From NCBI RefSeq assembly GCF_009740395.1, contig NZ_WOXT01000001.1, forward strand, positions 368,464 to 432,463: a DNA stretch of 64,000 nt, given 5' to 3'. Shown here one piece after another: positions 41,275 to 52,307 of the stretch. Within the stretch, counting starts at the first letter, position 1, and each line of letters opens with the position of its first letter. Under the pieces are notes generated by a model that saw only the letters and a list, made by a program, of their open reading frames with translations, was not told where the DNA came from and did not search any database. The position numbers and the translations under genes are program-made. The DNA comes from Noviluteimonas gilva (GTDB taxonomy: Bacteria; Pseudomonadota; Gammaproteobacteria; Xanthomonadales; Xanthomonadaceae).

Positions 41275-41336
41275 CTCTGCGATGACTGCAACAACAGGGA
41301 TAGCAACCTTGGGAGGGCGCCGAAAGGCGCCCTTTT
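41275..41336 (+). terminator. Conserved 3' tail and intrinsic terminator of tRNA-like gene 2
   Basis: The same 3' tail as at 38165-38205 is followed by GGGCGCC-GAAA-GGCGCCC-TTTT (41315-41336). Confidence 0.85.
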
Positions 41337-41362
41337 CGTTGCGCTTGAATCCGACAAAAAAG

Positions 41363-41384
41363 AAAGGCGCCTTCCGGCGCCTTT
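41363..41384 (-). terminator. aceE terminator
   Basis: AAAGGCGCC-TTCC-GGCGCCTTT; on the minus strand it is followed by a run of T (TTTCTTTTTT), 13 bases downstream of the aceE stop. A strong intrinsic terminator, partly bidirectional. Confidence 0.85.
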
Positions 41385-41396
41385 CATTCGACTCGA

Positions 41397-44084
41397 TCAA
41401 GCACTCAGCGGATTCATCCGCTCCACATCGATCTTGTACAACTTGATCGCGCGCGCCACATCCTTCCCGGCCATCTTGCCTTCGGCGGCAAGCGCCGCAA
41501 TCGCGGCATGTGCGATGTAATAGCGATCGACTTCGAAGTGGCGACGCAAATTCGCACGCGTATCCGAGCGACCAAAGCCGTCGGTCCCGAGCACCGTGTA
41601 ACGCATCGGCACGAACCCACGAATCTGCTCCGCGAACGTGCGGATGTAATCCGTCGCCGCAATCGCAGGCCCCTGGCGGCCTTCCAACATCTCCGTGACA
41701 TACGCCTTGCGCTGCTTGTCTTCCGGATGCAGGCGATTCCAACGCTCGGCGTCGAAGCCGTCGCGTGCGAGTTCGTTGAAGCTCGGGCAGCTCCAGATGT
41801 CGGCGGTGACGCCGAAATCCTTGTCGAGCAGTTCGGCGGCCGCGATCGCTTCGCGCAGGATCGTGCCGCTGCCCAGCAACTGCACGCGCTGCTCGCCCTT
41901 CTTCGGCTTGCCGGCATCCTTCAGCAGGTACATGCCCTTGATGATGCCGTCCTCGGCGCCCGCGGGCATGTCGGGGTGCGCGTAGTTTTCGTTCATCAGC
42001 GTGAGATAGAAATACTCGTCGCGCTGTTCTTCGATCATGCGCTTCATGCCGTACTGCAGGATCACGGCGACTTCGTAACCGAAGGTCGGGTCGTAGCTCT
42101 TGCAGTTCGGGATCACGCTCGCGAAGACCTGGCTGTGGCCGTCTTCGTGTTGCAGGCCTTCGCCGTTGAGCGTGGTGCGGCCCGCGGTGGCGCCGAGGAG
42201 GAAGCCGCGCGCGCGCATGTCCGCCGCTTGCCACGCGCTGTCGCCGATGCGCTGGAAGCCGAACATCGAGTAGTAGATGTAGAACGGCACCATCTGCAGA
42301 TCGTTGGTGCTGTAGCTGGTGGCCGCGGCCATCCAGCTGGAGAACGCACCGCACTCGGTGATGCCTTCTTCCAGCACCTGGCCGGCCGCGTCTTCGCGGT
42401 AATACATCAGCTGATCGCGATCGACCGGCTTGTACTTCTGGCCATGCGGGGCGTAGATGCCCAGCTGGCGGAACATGCCTTCCATGCCGAAGGTGCGCGC
42501 TTCATCGGCGACGATCGGCACGCAACGCGGGCCGACGTCCTTGTCGCGCAACACGATCGACAGGCTCTGCACGAACGCCATCGTCGTGCTGATCTCGCGG
42601 TCGCCGCTGCTCTTGAGCAAGCGGTCGAACACTTCGAGCTTCGGCGCGGTGAGCGATTCGGTCGCCTTGCGACGGCGCTGCGGCAGGTGGCCGCCGAGTG
42701 CGCGGCGAAGCTCCTGCAGGTATTCCACTTCGGGCGACTTCTCGCCCGGGTGGAAGAACGGCACGGCGCTGTCTTTGAGTTGATCGTCGGTGACCGGGAT
42801 GTTGAAGCGGTCGCGGAAGATGCGCACCGCTTCGTCGTCGAGCTTCTTGGTCTGATGCGTCGGGTTGAGCGCTTCGCCCGCCGCGCCCATGCCGTAGCCC
42901 TTCACCGTCTTGGCGAGGATGACCGTCGGCATGCCCTTGGTCTGCGTGGCCTGGTGGTAGGCCGCGTACACCTTGTGCGGATCGTGGCCGCCGCGGTTGA
43001 GGCGCCAGATGTCGTCGTCGGAGAGGTTGGCGACCATCGCCTTCGTCTCCGGATACTTGCCGAAGAAATGCTCGCGCGTGTACGCGCCGCCGAAGGCCTT
43101 GCAGTTCTGGTATTCGCCGTCGACGGTTTCCATCATGAGCTTCTTGAGCACGCCGTGCGTGTCGCGCGCCAGGAGCGGATCCCAGTAGCTGCCCCAGATG
43201 AGCTTGATCACGTTCCAGCCGGCGCCGCGGAAGCCGCCTTCGAGTTCCTGGATGATCTTGCCGTTGCCGCGCACCGGGCCGTCCAGGCGCTGCAGGTTGC
43301 AGTTGATGACGAAGACCAGGTTGTCGAGGCCTTCGCGGCCCGCGACGGAAATCGCGCCCAGCGATTCGGGCTCGTCCGTCTCGCCGTCGCCGAGGAAGCA
43401 CCACACCTTGCGGTCGGTCTTCGGCATCAGGCCGCGGCCTTCGAGGTACTTCCAGAAGCGCGCCTGGTAGATCGCCGAGATCGGGCCCAGGCCCATGCTG
43501 ACCGTCGGCGTCTGCCAGTAATCGGGCATCAGCCACGGATGCGGGTAAGACGAGATACCGCGCCCGTCGACTTCCATGCGGAAGTTGTCGAGCTGCGATT
43601 CGCTGATGCGGCCTTCCAGGAAGCTGCGCGCGTAGATGCCCGGCGAGCTGTGGCCCTGGATGTAGAGCAGGTCGCCCGGATGCTCGGCGGACGGGCCGCG
43701 CCAGAAATGGTTGAAGCCCACGTCGTACAGCGTGGCCGCCGAGGCGAAGGACGCGATGTGGCCGCCGAGATCGCCGGGCTTGCGGTTGGCGCGCACGACC
43801 ATCGCCAGTGCGTTCCAGCGGATGATCGAACGGATGCGCCATTCCATCGCCGAGTCGCCGGGCGACTTGGCCTCGAGCGTCGGCGAGATGGTGTTGATGT
43901 ATTCGGTCGTCGGCGCGAAGGGCAGGTGCGCGCCCGCGCGACGGGTGAGCTCGACCATGCCGTCGAGCAACTGGTGCGCGCGCTCGGGGCCGTCGTTGTC
44001 GATGACCGCCTTGAGCGCCTCGACCCATTCACGGGTCTCGGTGGGGTCCGGATCGTTGGAGAGCAGGTCGTTGAGCCAATTCAT
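41397..44084 (-). CDS. aceE: Pyruvate dehydrogenase E1 component, homodimeric type
   Basis: An 895-residue E1p enzyme, the length expected for AceE (about 885-900). It has the thiamine diphosphate motif LGDGETDEPES...VFVINCNLQRLDGPV, the substrate and loop region HGPSSP-like GHSSPGIYARSFLEGRI, and the C-terminal KMIEEQRDEYFYLTLMNENYAHP-type segment. It decarboxylates pyruvate and reductively acetylates the lipoyl domain of E2. The genes for E2 and E3 are not in this window, so aceE stands apart from aceF here. No clear ribosome site is seen; the start agrees with family N-termini. It ends with a strong hairpin terminator. Confidence 0.97.
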   Translation of the reverse strand: MNWLNDLLSNDPDPTETREWVEALKAVIDNDGPERAHQLLDGMVELTRRAGAHLPFAPTTEYINTISPTLEAKSPGDSAMEWRIRSIIRWNALAMVVRANRKPGDLGGHIASFASAATLYDVGFNHFWRGPSAEHPGDLLYIQGHSSPGIYARSFLEGRISESQLDNFRMEVDGRGISSYPHPWLMPDYWQTPTVSMGLGPISAIYQARFWKYLEGRGLMPKTDRKVWCFLGDGETDEPESLGAISVAGREGLDNLVFVINCNLQRLDGPVRGNGKIIQELEGGFRGAGWNVIKLIWGSYWDPLLARDTHGVLKKLMMETVDGEYQNCKAFGGAYTREHFFGKYPETKAMVANLSDDDIWRLNRGGHDPHKVYAAYHQATQTKGMPTVILAKTVKGYGMGAAGEALNPTHQTKKLDDEAVRIFRDRFNIPVTDDQLKDSAVPFFHPGEKSPEVEYLQELRRALGGHLPQRRRKATESLTAPKLEVFDRLLKSSGDREISTTMAFVQSLSIVLRDKDVGPRCVPIVADEARTFGMEGMFRQLGIYAPHGQKYKPVDRDQLMYYREDAAGQVLEEGITECGAFSSWMAAATSYSTNDLQMVPFYIYYSMFGFQRIGDSAWQAADMRARGFLLGATAGRTTLNGEGLQHEDGHSQVFASVIPNCKSYDPTFGYEVAVILQYGMKRMIEEQRDEYFYLTLMNENYAHPDMPAGAEDGIIKGMYLLKDAGKPKKGEQRVQLLGSGTILREAIAAAELLDKDFGVTADIWSCPSFNELARDGFDAERWNRLHPEDKQRKAYVTEMLEGRQGPAIAATDYIRTFAEQIRGFVPMRYTVLGTDGFGRSDTRANLRRHFEVDRYYIAHAAIAALAAEGKMAGKDVARAIKLYKIDVERMNPLSA

Positions 44085-44200
44085 GGGGGTCGAAAGCTTG
44101 GCGGTTAGAGTCGGGATTCTAGCAGCGGGCCCGTGGGCGCCACCCTTCGCTTTCCGGTGAAACTAACCGGCCGCAACGCAGGGGCCTTAGGATCGACGCA

Positions 44201-45172
44201 ATGACCATCGTCCTCCCCCGCATTTCGGTCGCCCTCTGCGTTCACGACGGCGCCCGCTGGCTTCGCGAGCAGCTCGACTCGGTGCTGGCGCAGGAAGGCG
44301 TGCTGCTCGAAGTGGTCGCGCTCGACGACATGTCGAAGGACGACTCGCTCGCGATCCTCCGCGAATACGCCGCGCGCGACCCGCGCGTGCGCGTGGAGGC
44401 GAACGAAACCAACCTCGGCCACGTGCGTTCGTTCGAGAAGTGCATGGCGCTGTGCACGATGCCGTTGATCGCGCCCTGCGACCAGGACGATGTGTGGGAA
44501 CCGCAAAAGCTCCTGACACTCGCGAAGGCCCTGCGCGATGCGGACCTGGCGTACTGCGATTCGGCGTACATCGATGCCGAGGGGCGCTCGCTCGGGCGGC
44601 GCTTCTCGCAGGATCTGAACGTGATGCTGTCGGGCGGCGATGCGTTGCGCTTCGCGTTCGGCAACACGGTGTCGGGGCATGCGCTGCTCGTGCGGCGCGA
44701 TGTGTTCGAAAGCGCGCGGCCGTTCCCGAGCCTGCTGTATCACGACTGGTGGTTGGCGCTGCGCGCGGCGTCCGGCATGGGCGTGGTGTATGTCGACCAA
44801 CCGTTGGTGCGTTTCAGGCGCCATGCGGGTGCGGCGTCGCCGGCCGGCAAGAATGTCGCCGCGGGCGTGCGTCGCAAACGGTCGTCGTCGCACAACAAGC
44901 GGTGGCTGGCGCAGCAGGCGTATGTGTTCGAACAGCTCGGTTACGCCGAGTGGTTTCCGAAGACACTGGCCGCGCGGTGGTTGTTCGCGATGCTGGCGGC
45001 GGAAAAAGGACACGTGTGGCCGCTGGCGCAGGCGGTGTGGCGCGATCGCAGGTCCGTGCCGCCGCAGAGTGCGCCGCGGATGATCGCGGCGGCGCGTTAC
45101 TTCACGCGTGTCGCGAACAAGGTCATGCGCGCCAAGCGCGAGCGTTCGTTCTACGGGCCCTTGTTCAAGTAA
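44201..45172 (+). CDS. Family 2 glycosyltransferase
   Basis: 323 residues, GT-A fold. The first strand ISVALCVHDGARWLREQLDSVLAQE, the nucleotide-site LDDMSKDDS, the DxD-like CDQDDVW, and the acceptor-side HDWWLAL are all present. It likely adds a sugar to a polysaccharide or glycan chain. It is a close paralogue of the gene at 46138-47193 (NLGHVRSFEKCMA, IAPCDQDD and YCDSAYID recur), with an extra C-terminal basic region. It is divergent from aceE, and its 3' end overlaps the convergent gene by 8 bp. Confidence 0.92.
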   Translation: MTIVLPRISVALCVHDGARWLREQLDSVLAQEGVLLEVVALDDMSKDDSLAILREYAARDPRVRVEANETNLGHVRSFEKCMALCTMPLIAPCDQDDVWEPQKLLTLAKALRDADLAYCDSAYIDAEGRSLGRRFSQDLNVMLSGGDALRFAFGNTVSGHALLVRRDVFESARPFPSLLYHDWWLALRAASGMGVVYVDQPLVRFRRHAGAASPAGKNVAAGVRRKRSSSHNKRWLAQQAYVFEQLGYAEWFPKTLAARWLFAMLAAEKGHVWPLAQAVWRDRRSVPPQSAPRMIAAARYFTRVANKVMRAKRERSFYGPLFK

Positions 45173-45842
45173 GCGCTTCGGGGATTTGCCACGCCGCGTG
45201 CAGGCGATCGCGATCGGCGCGTTGGTGATGGCGGCCGAGAAGGCGCGCGATGGTCGAGGGTTCGATGAGGCGCACCGGCAGCGATGACAGCGTGCGGTGC
45301 TTCAAACCGCGCAAGCCGATGCGCAGTGCGAGGTCGGCCGTCGCGCAATCGAGGTCGCGATAGGACGGATCGAATCCGCTTGCGCGCAGGAACACGTTGC
45401 GACGCGCGGCGATGCATCCCCAGGCGATCGCATGGCTGTCGATCGTTTCATCATTGCGTTGCGGACCGACGAGACCGACGCCCGCTTGTCTTGCGTGCGA
45501 CGCAAGTTCGGTCAACCACTGCGCGTCGAAGCCCTGGCATCGACTGTCGACGAGCACGACGATGTCGTTGGAGATCGCATCGATCGCACGATTGCACGCG
45601 TCGGCGATGCCTGCGTGCGCGGCGCTGGCCCAACGCACGCCGGTGAAGGTCGCGTTGCGCAGCGGCGGCGCGCGCGTGGATGCCACGACGACGTCGAACG
45701 GCGCGTGGGCCGTTCGCGTCCGCATTTCATGGAGGCATTGCTGCAGGCCGCCGAGCCCGGCGCGATCGACAATCACGACAGCGATTTCGCGCGCTACCGC
45801 AGGTTCGAAGGAGAGCTCGGGGTCCGGAAACGTGATGTCCAT
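45165..45842 (-). CDS. Glycosyltransferase-like protein, atypical
   Basis: About 225 residues from ATG 45842 (no strong RBS). It resembles a reduced GT-A domain: IAVVIVDRAGLGGLQQCLHEM, ACNRAIDAISNDIVVLVDSRCQG, then ADLALRIGLRGLKHRTLSSLPV, which matches the last third of the large glycosyltransferase at 47236-49893. The central DxD is replaced by VDSR, so catalysis is doubtful. It may be a degenerate copy or an accessory subunit of the locus. Confidence 0.6.
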   Translation of the reverse strand: MDITFPDPELSFEPAVAREIAVVIVDRAGLGGLQQCLHEMRTRTAHAPFDVVVASTRAPPLRNATFTGVRWASAAHAGIADACNRAIDAISNDIVVLVDSRCQGFDAQWLTELASHARQAGVGLVGPQRNDETIDSHAIAWGCIAARRNVFLRASGFDPSYRDLDCATADLALRIGLRGLKHRTLSSLPVRLIEPSTIARLLGRHHQRADRDRLHAAWQIPEALT

Positions 45843-46137
45843 CGAATCGCCGCTGTATTGCTGAGAAGGCGGCGCACAAGTTATGCGGCGTTTACCTACG
45901 CATCGATGAGAAATTTCTCTGAATAGAGAAATGCAGGACGTACCGTTGCAAACCGGCGGATTGGATGCGTTCGGTGCGGTATCAATCTGCCTTCGAGGCC
46001 AATGGGAAAGCGGTTTCAGGGATCGTCGAATAAGTGAAAGCTGAACGCCGTCCGTGTTTTCCCCCAATTCGTGGCCTATCCGTATGGCAAGTCCACGTAA
46101 CCTTTCAGTCACCTGCCCAGGAAGTACCAGGCCCCCA
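45843..46137. promoter_or_regulatory. Divergent control region between glycosyltransferase genes
   Basis: 295 bp between divergent genes. It contains a perfect palindrome GAGAAATTTCTC (45908-45919) overlapping a second inverted repeat TCTC-TGAATA-GAGA (45916-45929), AT-rich in a GC-rich setting, and therefore a plausible operator or promoter site. No regulator can be named. Confidence 0.4.
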
Positions 46138-47193
46138 ATGCCGCTAGGAAGCGCATCGTCAGCACGTCGTCGACCGGAGCTACGGCTCCCCGAGGTCGAA
46201 GCCGCGCCGCCTGCCCCCCATCTGCCGCGCGTGTCGGTCGCCCTGTGCGTCTACAACGGCGAGCGGTGGCTGCCTGCGCAGCTGGATTCGTTGCTGGCGC
46301 AGCAGGACGTCGCGCTCGAAATCATCATCGTCGACGATTGCTCGACCGATCGTTCGCGCGAAATCCTGCGCTGGTATGCGCGGCGCGATGCGCGCATCCA
46401 GGTGCATGAAAACAAGTTCAACCTCGGCCATCTGCGTTCGTTCGAAAAATGCATGGCGATGTGCACCTCGCCGTTGATCGCGCCGTGCGACCAGGACGAC
46501 ATCTGGCATCCGCGCAAGCTCGCGATCCTCGCCGACGCCATCGGCAATGCCGACATGGCGTATTGCGATTCGGCGTACATCGACGAAGCGGGCCGTCCGC
46601 TCAACCGTTGCATCTCCGACGATCTCGGTCCGATGCACGCCGGCCACGACGCATTGCGTTACGCCTTCCAGAACACCGCGTCGGGCCACGCGATGCTGGT
46701 GCGTCGTCGCGTGTTCGACAACGCGCGCCCCTTCCCCGAAAAGCTCTACCACGACTGGTGGCTCGCGCTGTGCGCGGCAAGCGGCAACGGCGTGGCGTAC
46801 GTCGATCAACCGCTGGTGCAGTTCCGTCGTCATGACGATGCGGCCTCGCCGCTCGGCAAGGATGCGAACGGCAAACCGCAGCCGACGCCACCGGGTGCGC
46901 GTTCGCGCAATCGCAAGTGGCTCGAGCAACTCTCGTACATGATGCAGGCGATCGGCGATACGAATTGGTCGGTCGCCGCGCAGGCGCGCGACTGGCACGA
47001 AGCACTGCGCACCGGCCTGGAATGCAACTTCCGCGGATTGATGAAGCTGACGTGGCGCGATCGCGCGTCGGTGCCGCCGTGGAATGGCGGCTTTGCGTGG
47101 TTGCGCGCGGTGCGCTTCTACGCGCGCTTCCGTCGCAAGGCCAATCGCGCACGTCGCGAGCCGAAGCTCACCACGCCCCTGTTCGGCGGCTGA
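46138..47193 (+). CDS. Family 2 glycosyltransferase, paralogue
   Basis: About 351 residues from ATG 46138; ATGs at 46084 and 46054 are also in frame and the choice is uncertain. It has VSVALCVYNGERWLPAQLDSLLAQQD, VDDCSTDRS, CDQDDIW, YCDSAYIDEAGR and HDWWLAL. Same family as 44201-45172 and closely similar over about 230 residues, so a local duplication is likely. A basic C-terminal region may associate with the membrane. It ends with a strong terminator just before the convergent large glycosyltransferase. Confidence 0.9.
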   Translation: MPLGSASSARRRPELRLPEVEAAPPAPHLPRVSVALCVYNGERWLPAQLDSLLAQQDVALEIIIVDDCSTDRSREILRWYARRDARIQVHENKFNLGHLRSFEKCMAMCTSPLIAPCDQDDIWHPRKLAILADAIGNADMAYCDSAYIDEAGRPLNRCISDDLGPMHAGHDALRYAFQNTASGHAMLVRRRVFDNARPFPEKLYHDWWLALCAASGNGVAYVDQPLVQFRRHDDAASPLGKDANGKPQPTPPGARSRNRKWLEQLSYMMQAIGDTNWSVAAQARDWHEALRTGLECNFRGLMKLTWRDRASVPPWNGGFAWLRAVRFYARFRRKANRARREPKLTTPLFGG

Positions 47194-47206
47194 TCCGGAT
47201 CTTCGA

Positions 47207-47236
47207 AACGCGCGCCCGAAACGGCGCGCGTTTTTT
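47207..47236. terminator. Intrinsic terminator
   Basis: Perfect 10-bp stem AACGCGCGCC/GGCGCGCGTT with loop CGAAAC and a run of six T in all, between the convergent glycosyltransferase genes. Confidence 0.85.
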
Positions 47237-49893
47237 CATGCCCGGATGCGCGGCGGATGCGCGTACCAATAGTGCCGCGACCGGTTGCCCAGGTTCGGGT
47301 TGTAGGCCGGATCCACCATCTTCGACAACGCCCACGTGGCTTCCAGCTTCTGGTTGTCGGCGTCGTTCGTGTCGAACGCGTTCCCGGGCGCATCCACCTG
47401 CATTCGCAGCGACGGCACCCATGTGTGGCGCAGGCCGCTGCGGCCGATGCGCAGCGTGAGATCGAGCATCGCGCCGGTGAGCGTTGCGTAGGTTTCGTCC
47501 AGGCCCCCTGCGTCGACGAACAAACCGCGCGGCATCGCGACCAGGCCATGCATCAACGCGGTCAGGTTCTGCGGCAGCTTCGCGCGGCCGACGTAACCGA
47601 CGCCATCCGCGCGCGCGCCGCCGTCCATCGCCGACCACGCGCCATCGACGCCGATGAGCACACCGCTCGAGAGGACGCGACGTTCGGCATCGAACACCTT
47701 GCCGCCGATCGCACCGTTGTTCGGACGCGCGGCCCAGGCCACTGCGCGCAGCAGCCATGTGTCGTCTTCGGGCACGCATCGGCCATCGAGGATGACGACG
47801 ATCGCGCCGGCGCTTTCGCGCACCGCGACGTTGAGTGCAGCGGGCGTTGCCGCGGCGACACGCACGTCGAGTCCGGGATAGCCGGTGCCCTGCACGGCGT
47901 CGCGACATGCGGCCAGCGCCTTCGCATCACCGGGATCGGCGATCACGACGGTCACGCTCGGCAGCGGCGACGGCGGTGTGTAATCGACGACGTAATAGCC
48001 CGTCGGATGCGATTGCACGTCTCCGGTGAGGCCGTTGCGCGCGAGATGTTCGAGGATCGCGCGACGCCCGGCTTCCAGCGCATACGGCTTCACCGCGTTG
48101 CCGGCGGCGGTGCTCGCGTCGTGGATGCGCCAGTGATACAGCACATGCGGGATGTGCACGATCTGCGTCGGCGCGATGCGATCCACGCAGCGCAGCATCA
48201 GGTCGTAATCCTGCGCGCCTTCGTATCCCACCTGGAAGCCGCCGACCTCGCGCAGCAACGCGGTCCGGTACGCGCCGAAGTGCGACACCATGTTGTAGGC
48301 GCGCGCCAGCTCGGGATTCCAGTCGGGCTTGAAGAACGCTTCGCGGCGATGGTTCGCGTCGTCGATCTTGTCTTCGTCCGAATAGATCACCGCGACCTCG
48401 GGCGCCGCCGCGATGGCTTCGGCGACGCACAGCAGCGCGTGTTCAGCGAGCAGGTCGTCGTGATCGAGCAGCGTGACCCACGGCGCGGTGACGATTTCGA
48501 GTGCCGAGTTCGACGCCGCGGAGATATGCCCGTTGACGGCGCGATGGATCACACGGATGCGCTTGTCGCGTTGCGCGTAGGCATCGAGCGTCGCGATGAC
48601 TTGCGGATCGGTCGACAGATCGTCGGCGATGCACAACTCCCAATGCGGGTAGGCCTGCGCGATGACCGAGTCGATCGCTTCGGCGAGCCACGCCGGCGAC
48701 GGGTTGTACACCGGCATCACGATGGCGATCGGCACCGGCGGCAGCTTGTTCGCGCGTTCGATCAGCGCGGCGCGCTTGGCGTCATCCATCGTGTCGAACT
48801 GCGCCACCCACTGCGTGTAATCCGGGCCTTCGCCGCGGCGATCGGCATGGCGAATGCGGCGCGCATCCAGCCGGCGCCGGTTCCAATCCTTGAAACGACC
48901 GCCCGCGCGCCCGGCGATGTCGCCCTGCCCGAACGTACTACGCGGCAACACGAGTTTCACCGCGCGCTCCACGCTCTTGCGGCGCAGCCCCGGATGCATC
49001 AGCCCGCGCCACAGCGGCGCCACCCAGCGATGCCGCGGCTGGTCGAGCACGGCTTCGCGCATATCGGCTTCCAGCGCATACATCTGCGCGAGTTGCAGCC
49101 CGACGACACGCTTGGCTTCCGGGAGATCCGGCCGCGCGGCGACGCACTTGCGCTGGTCGGCCGCGATCTCGCGATACATCTGCAGCACGCGTCGATTGCG
49201 ACGTTCATACGTGGCCGCGTCGTTGGCGCTGCGGTCGAACACCCAGTCGCCGAGGTTCGCATCGTGCCGGCGATAGCCGATCAACGACTGCTGCACGCAG
49301 AAGCAACGGCCCGCGAGCACCGCGCGCAGGGTGAGCATGTTGTCTTCGACCATGCCTTCCATCGGCGGGAAGTCGGTCAGCAAGGTGCGGCGGATCGCCA
49401 TCGAAGCGCCCAGCACCGCGGCGAGCTTGCCACGTCGCAGCAGCCAGCCCTGGTCGACTTCGAACGGCGTGCCACGCACCGCGAGTTCGATCGGCTTGCC
49501 GCGCGCGTCGATGTCGTCCACGAGCGAGCCGACGATCTGCGCATCGGGATATTTGACGAAGGTCGCGAGCAGACGCTCCACGCGCTGCGGATACGAGACG
49601 TCGTCGCCCGCCTGGAAGACGAGTACCTCGCCGGTCGCGATGCCCGCCAGTTCCGTGAGATGCGCGCACAGGCCGAGGTTGCGCGGCGTGCTGCGCACCG
49701 AGACGCGATGCGGGCCGCTGTAGCCTTCGACCGCCTTGCGCGCGGCGTCCAGCGTGCCGTCGGGCGAGCAATCGTCGGAGACGATGATCTCGCACGGGAT
49801 CGTTTGCGCCAGCGCGGAGCGGATCGCCTCCGCGATCATCGCCTCCATCTTGTAGGCGATGACGAGGATCGTCGCGGTCGGGTTGTCGGACAT
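47236..49893 (-). CDS. Multidomain glycosyltransferase (two to three GT-A domains)
   Basis: 885 residues. Domain 1 (about 8-235) begins ATILVIAYKMEAMIAEAIRSALAQ with DDCSPDGT. A helical linker (240-380) follows. Domain 2 (about 390-640) begins IVMPVYNPSPAWLAEAIDSV with DDLSTD, a DxD region LDHDDLLAEHAL and the acceptor-side GGFQVGYEGAQDYDLMLR. Domain 3 (about 650-870) is a third, weaker GT-like unit with VILDGRCVPEDD and a closing LDLTLRIGRSGLRHTW, which the gene at 45165-45842 resembles. Such chains usually extend O-antigen, rhamnan or capsule backbones. Cytosolic, with no membrane segment. Confidence 0.92.
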   Translation of the reverse strand: MSDNPTATILVIAYKMEAMIAEAIRSALAQTIPCEIIVSDDCSPDGTLDAARKAVEGYSGPHRVSVRSTPRNLGLCAHLTELAGIATGEVLVFQAGDDVSYPQRVERLLATFVKYPDAQIVGSLVDDIDARGKPIELAVRGTPFEVDQGWLLRRGKLAAVLGASMAIRRTLLTDFPPMEGMVEDNMLTLRAVLAGRCFCVQQSLIGYRRHDANLGDWVFDRSANDAATYERRNRRVLQMYREIAADQRKCVAARPDLPEAKRVVGLQLAQMYALEADMREAVLDQPRHRWVAPLWRGLMHPGLRRKSVERAVKLVLPRSTFGQGDIAGRAGGRFKDWNRRRLDARRIRHADRRGEGPDYTQWVAQFDTMDDAKRAALIERANKLPPVPIAIVMPVYNPSPAWLAEAIDSVIAQAYPHWELCIADDLSTDPQVIATLDAYAQRDKRIRVIHRAVNGHISAASNSALEIVTAPWVTLLDHDDLLAEHALLCVAEAIAAAPEVAVIYSDEDKIDDANHRREAFFKPDWNPELARAYNMVSHFGAYRTALLREVGGFQVGYEGAQDYDLMLRCVDRIAPTQIVHIPHVLYHWRIHDASTAAGNAVKPYALEAGRRAILEHLARNGLTGDVQSHPTGYYVVDYTPPSPLPSVTVVIADPGDAKALAACRDAVQGTGYPGLDVRVAAATPAALNVAVRESAGAIVVILDGRCVPEDDTWLLRAVAWAARPNNGAIGGKVFDAERRVLSSGVLIGVDGAWSAMDGGARADGVGYVGRAKLPQNLTALMHGLVAMPRGLFVDAGGLDETYATLTGAMLDLTLRIGRSGLRHTWVPSLRMQVDAPGNAFDTNDADNQKLEATWALSKMVDPAYNPNLGNRSRHYWYAHPPRIRA

Positions 49894-49933
49894 CGGGGGG
49901 ATGCGTCCTGCGAGGCGTGCTTGTCGAAGCCGG

Positions 49934-52204
<2,271 letters not shown>

Positions 52205-52307
52205 GCTGGCCGTGGCGCGGGTGGGGTCGTCGATTCTACCTACCGGGCCGGGCGCTGGTCGCTGGCCGGTGCTTAGAATGCGGGCTGTCTTCACGGAACC
52301 CCCTTTG

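Noticed and set aside
31178-41336. Integrative element with tRNA attachment site
   Set aside because: No integrase, relaxase or direct repeat of a tRNA 3' end is present; the duplicated pieces come from the tRNA-like 5' half and middle.
41064-41387. Small minus-strand protein over tRNA-like gene 2
   Set aside because: Its peptide is the antisense translation of the D- and T-arms, a well-known kind of spurious protein.
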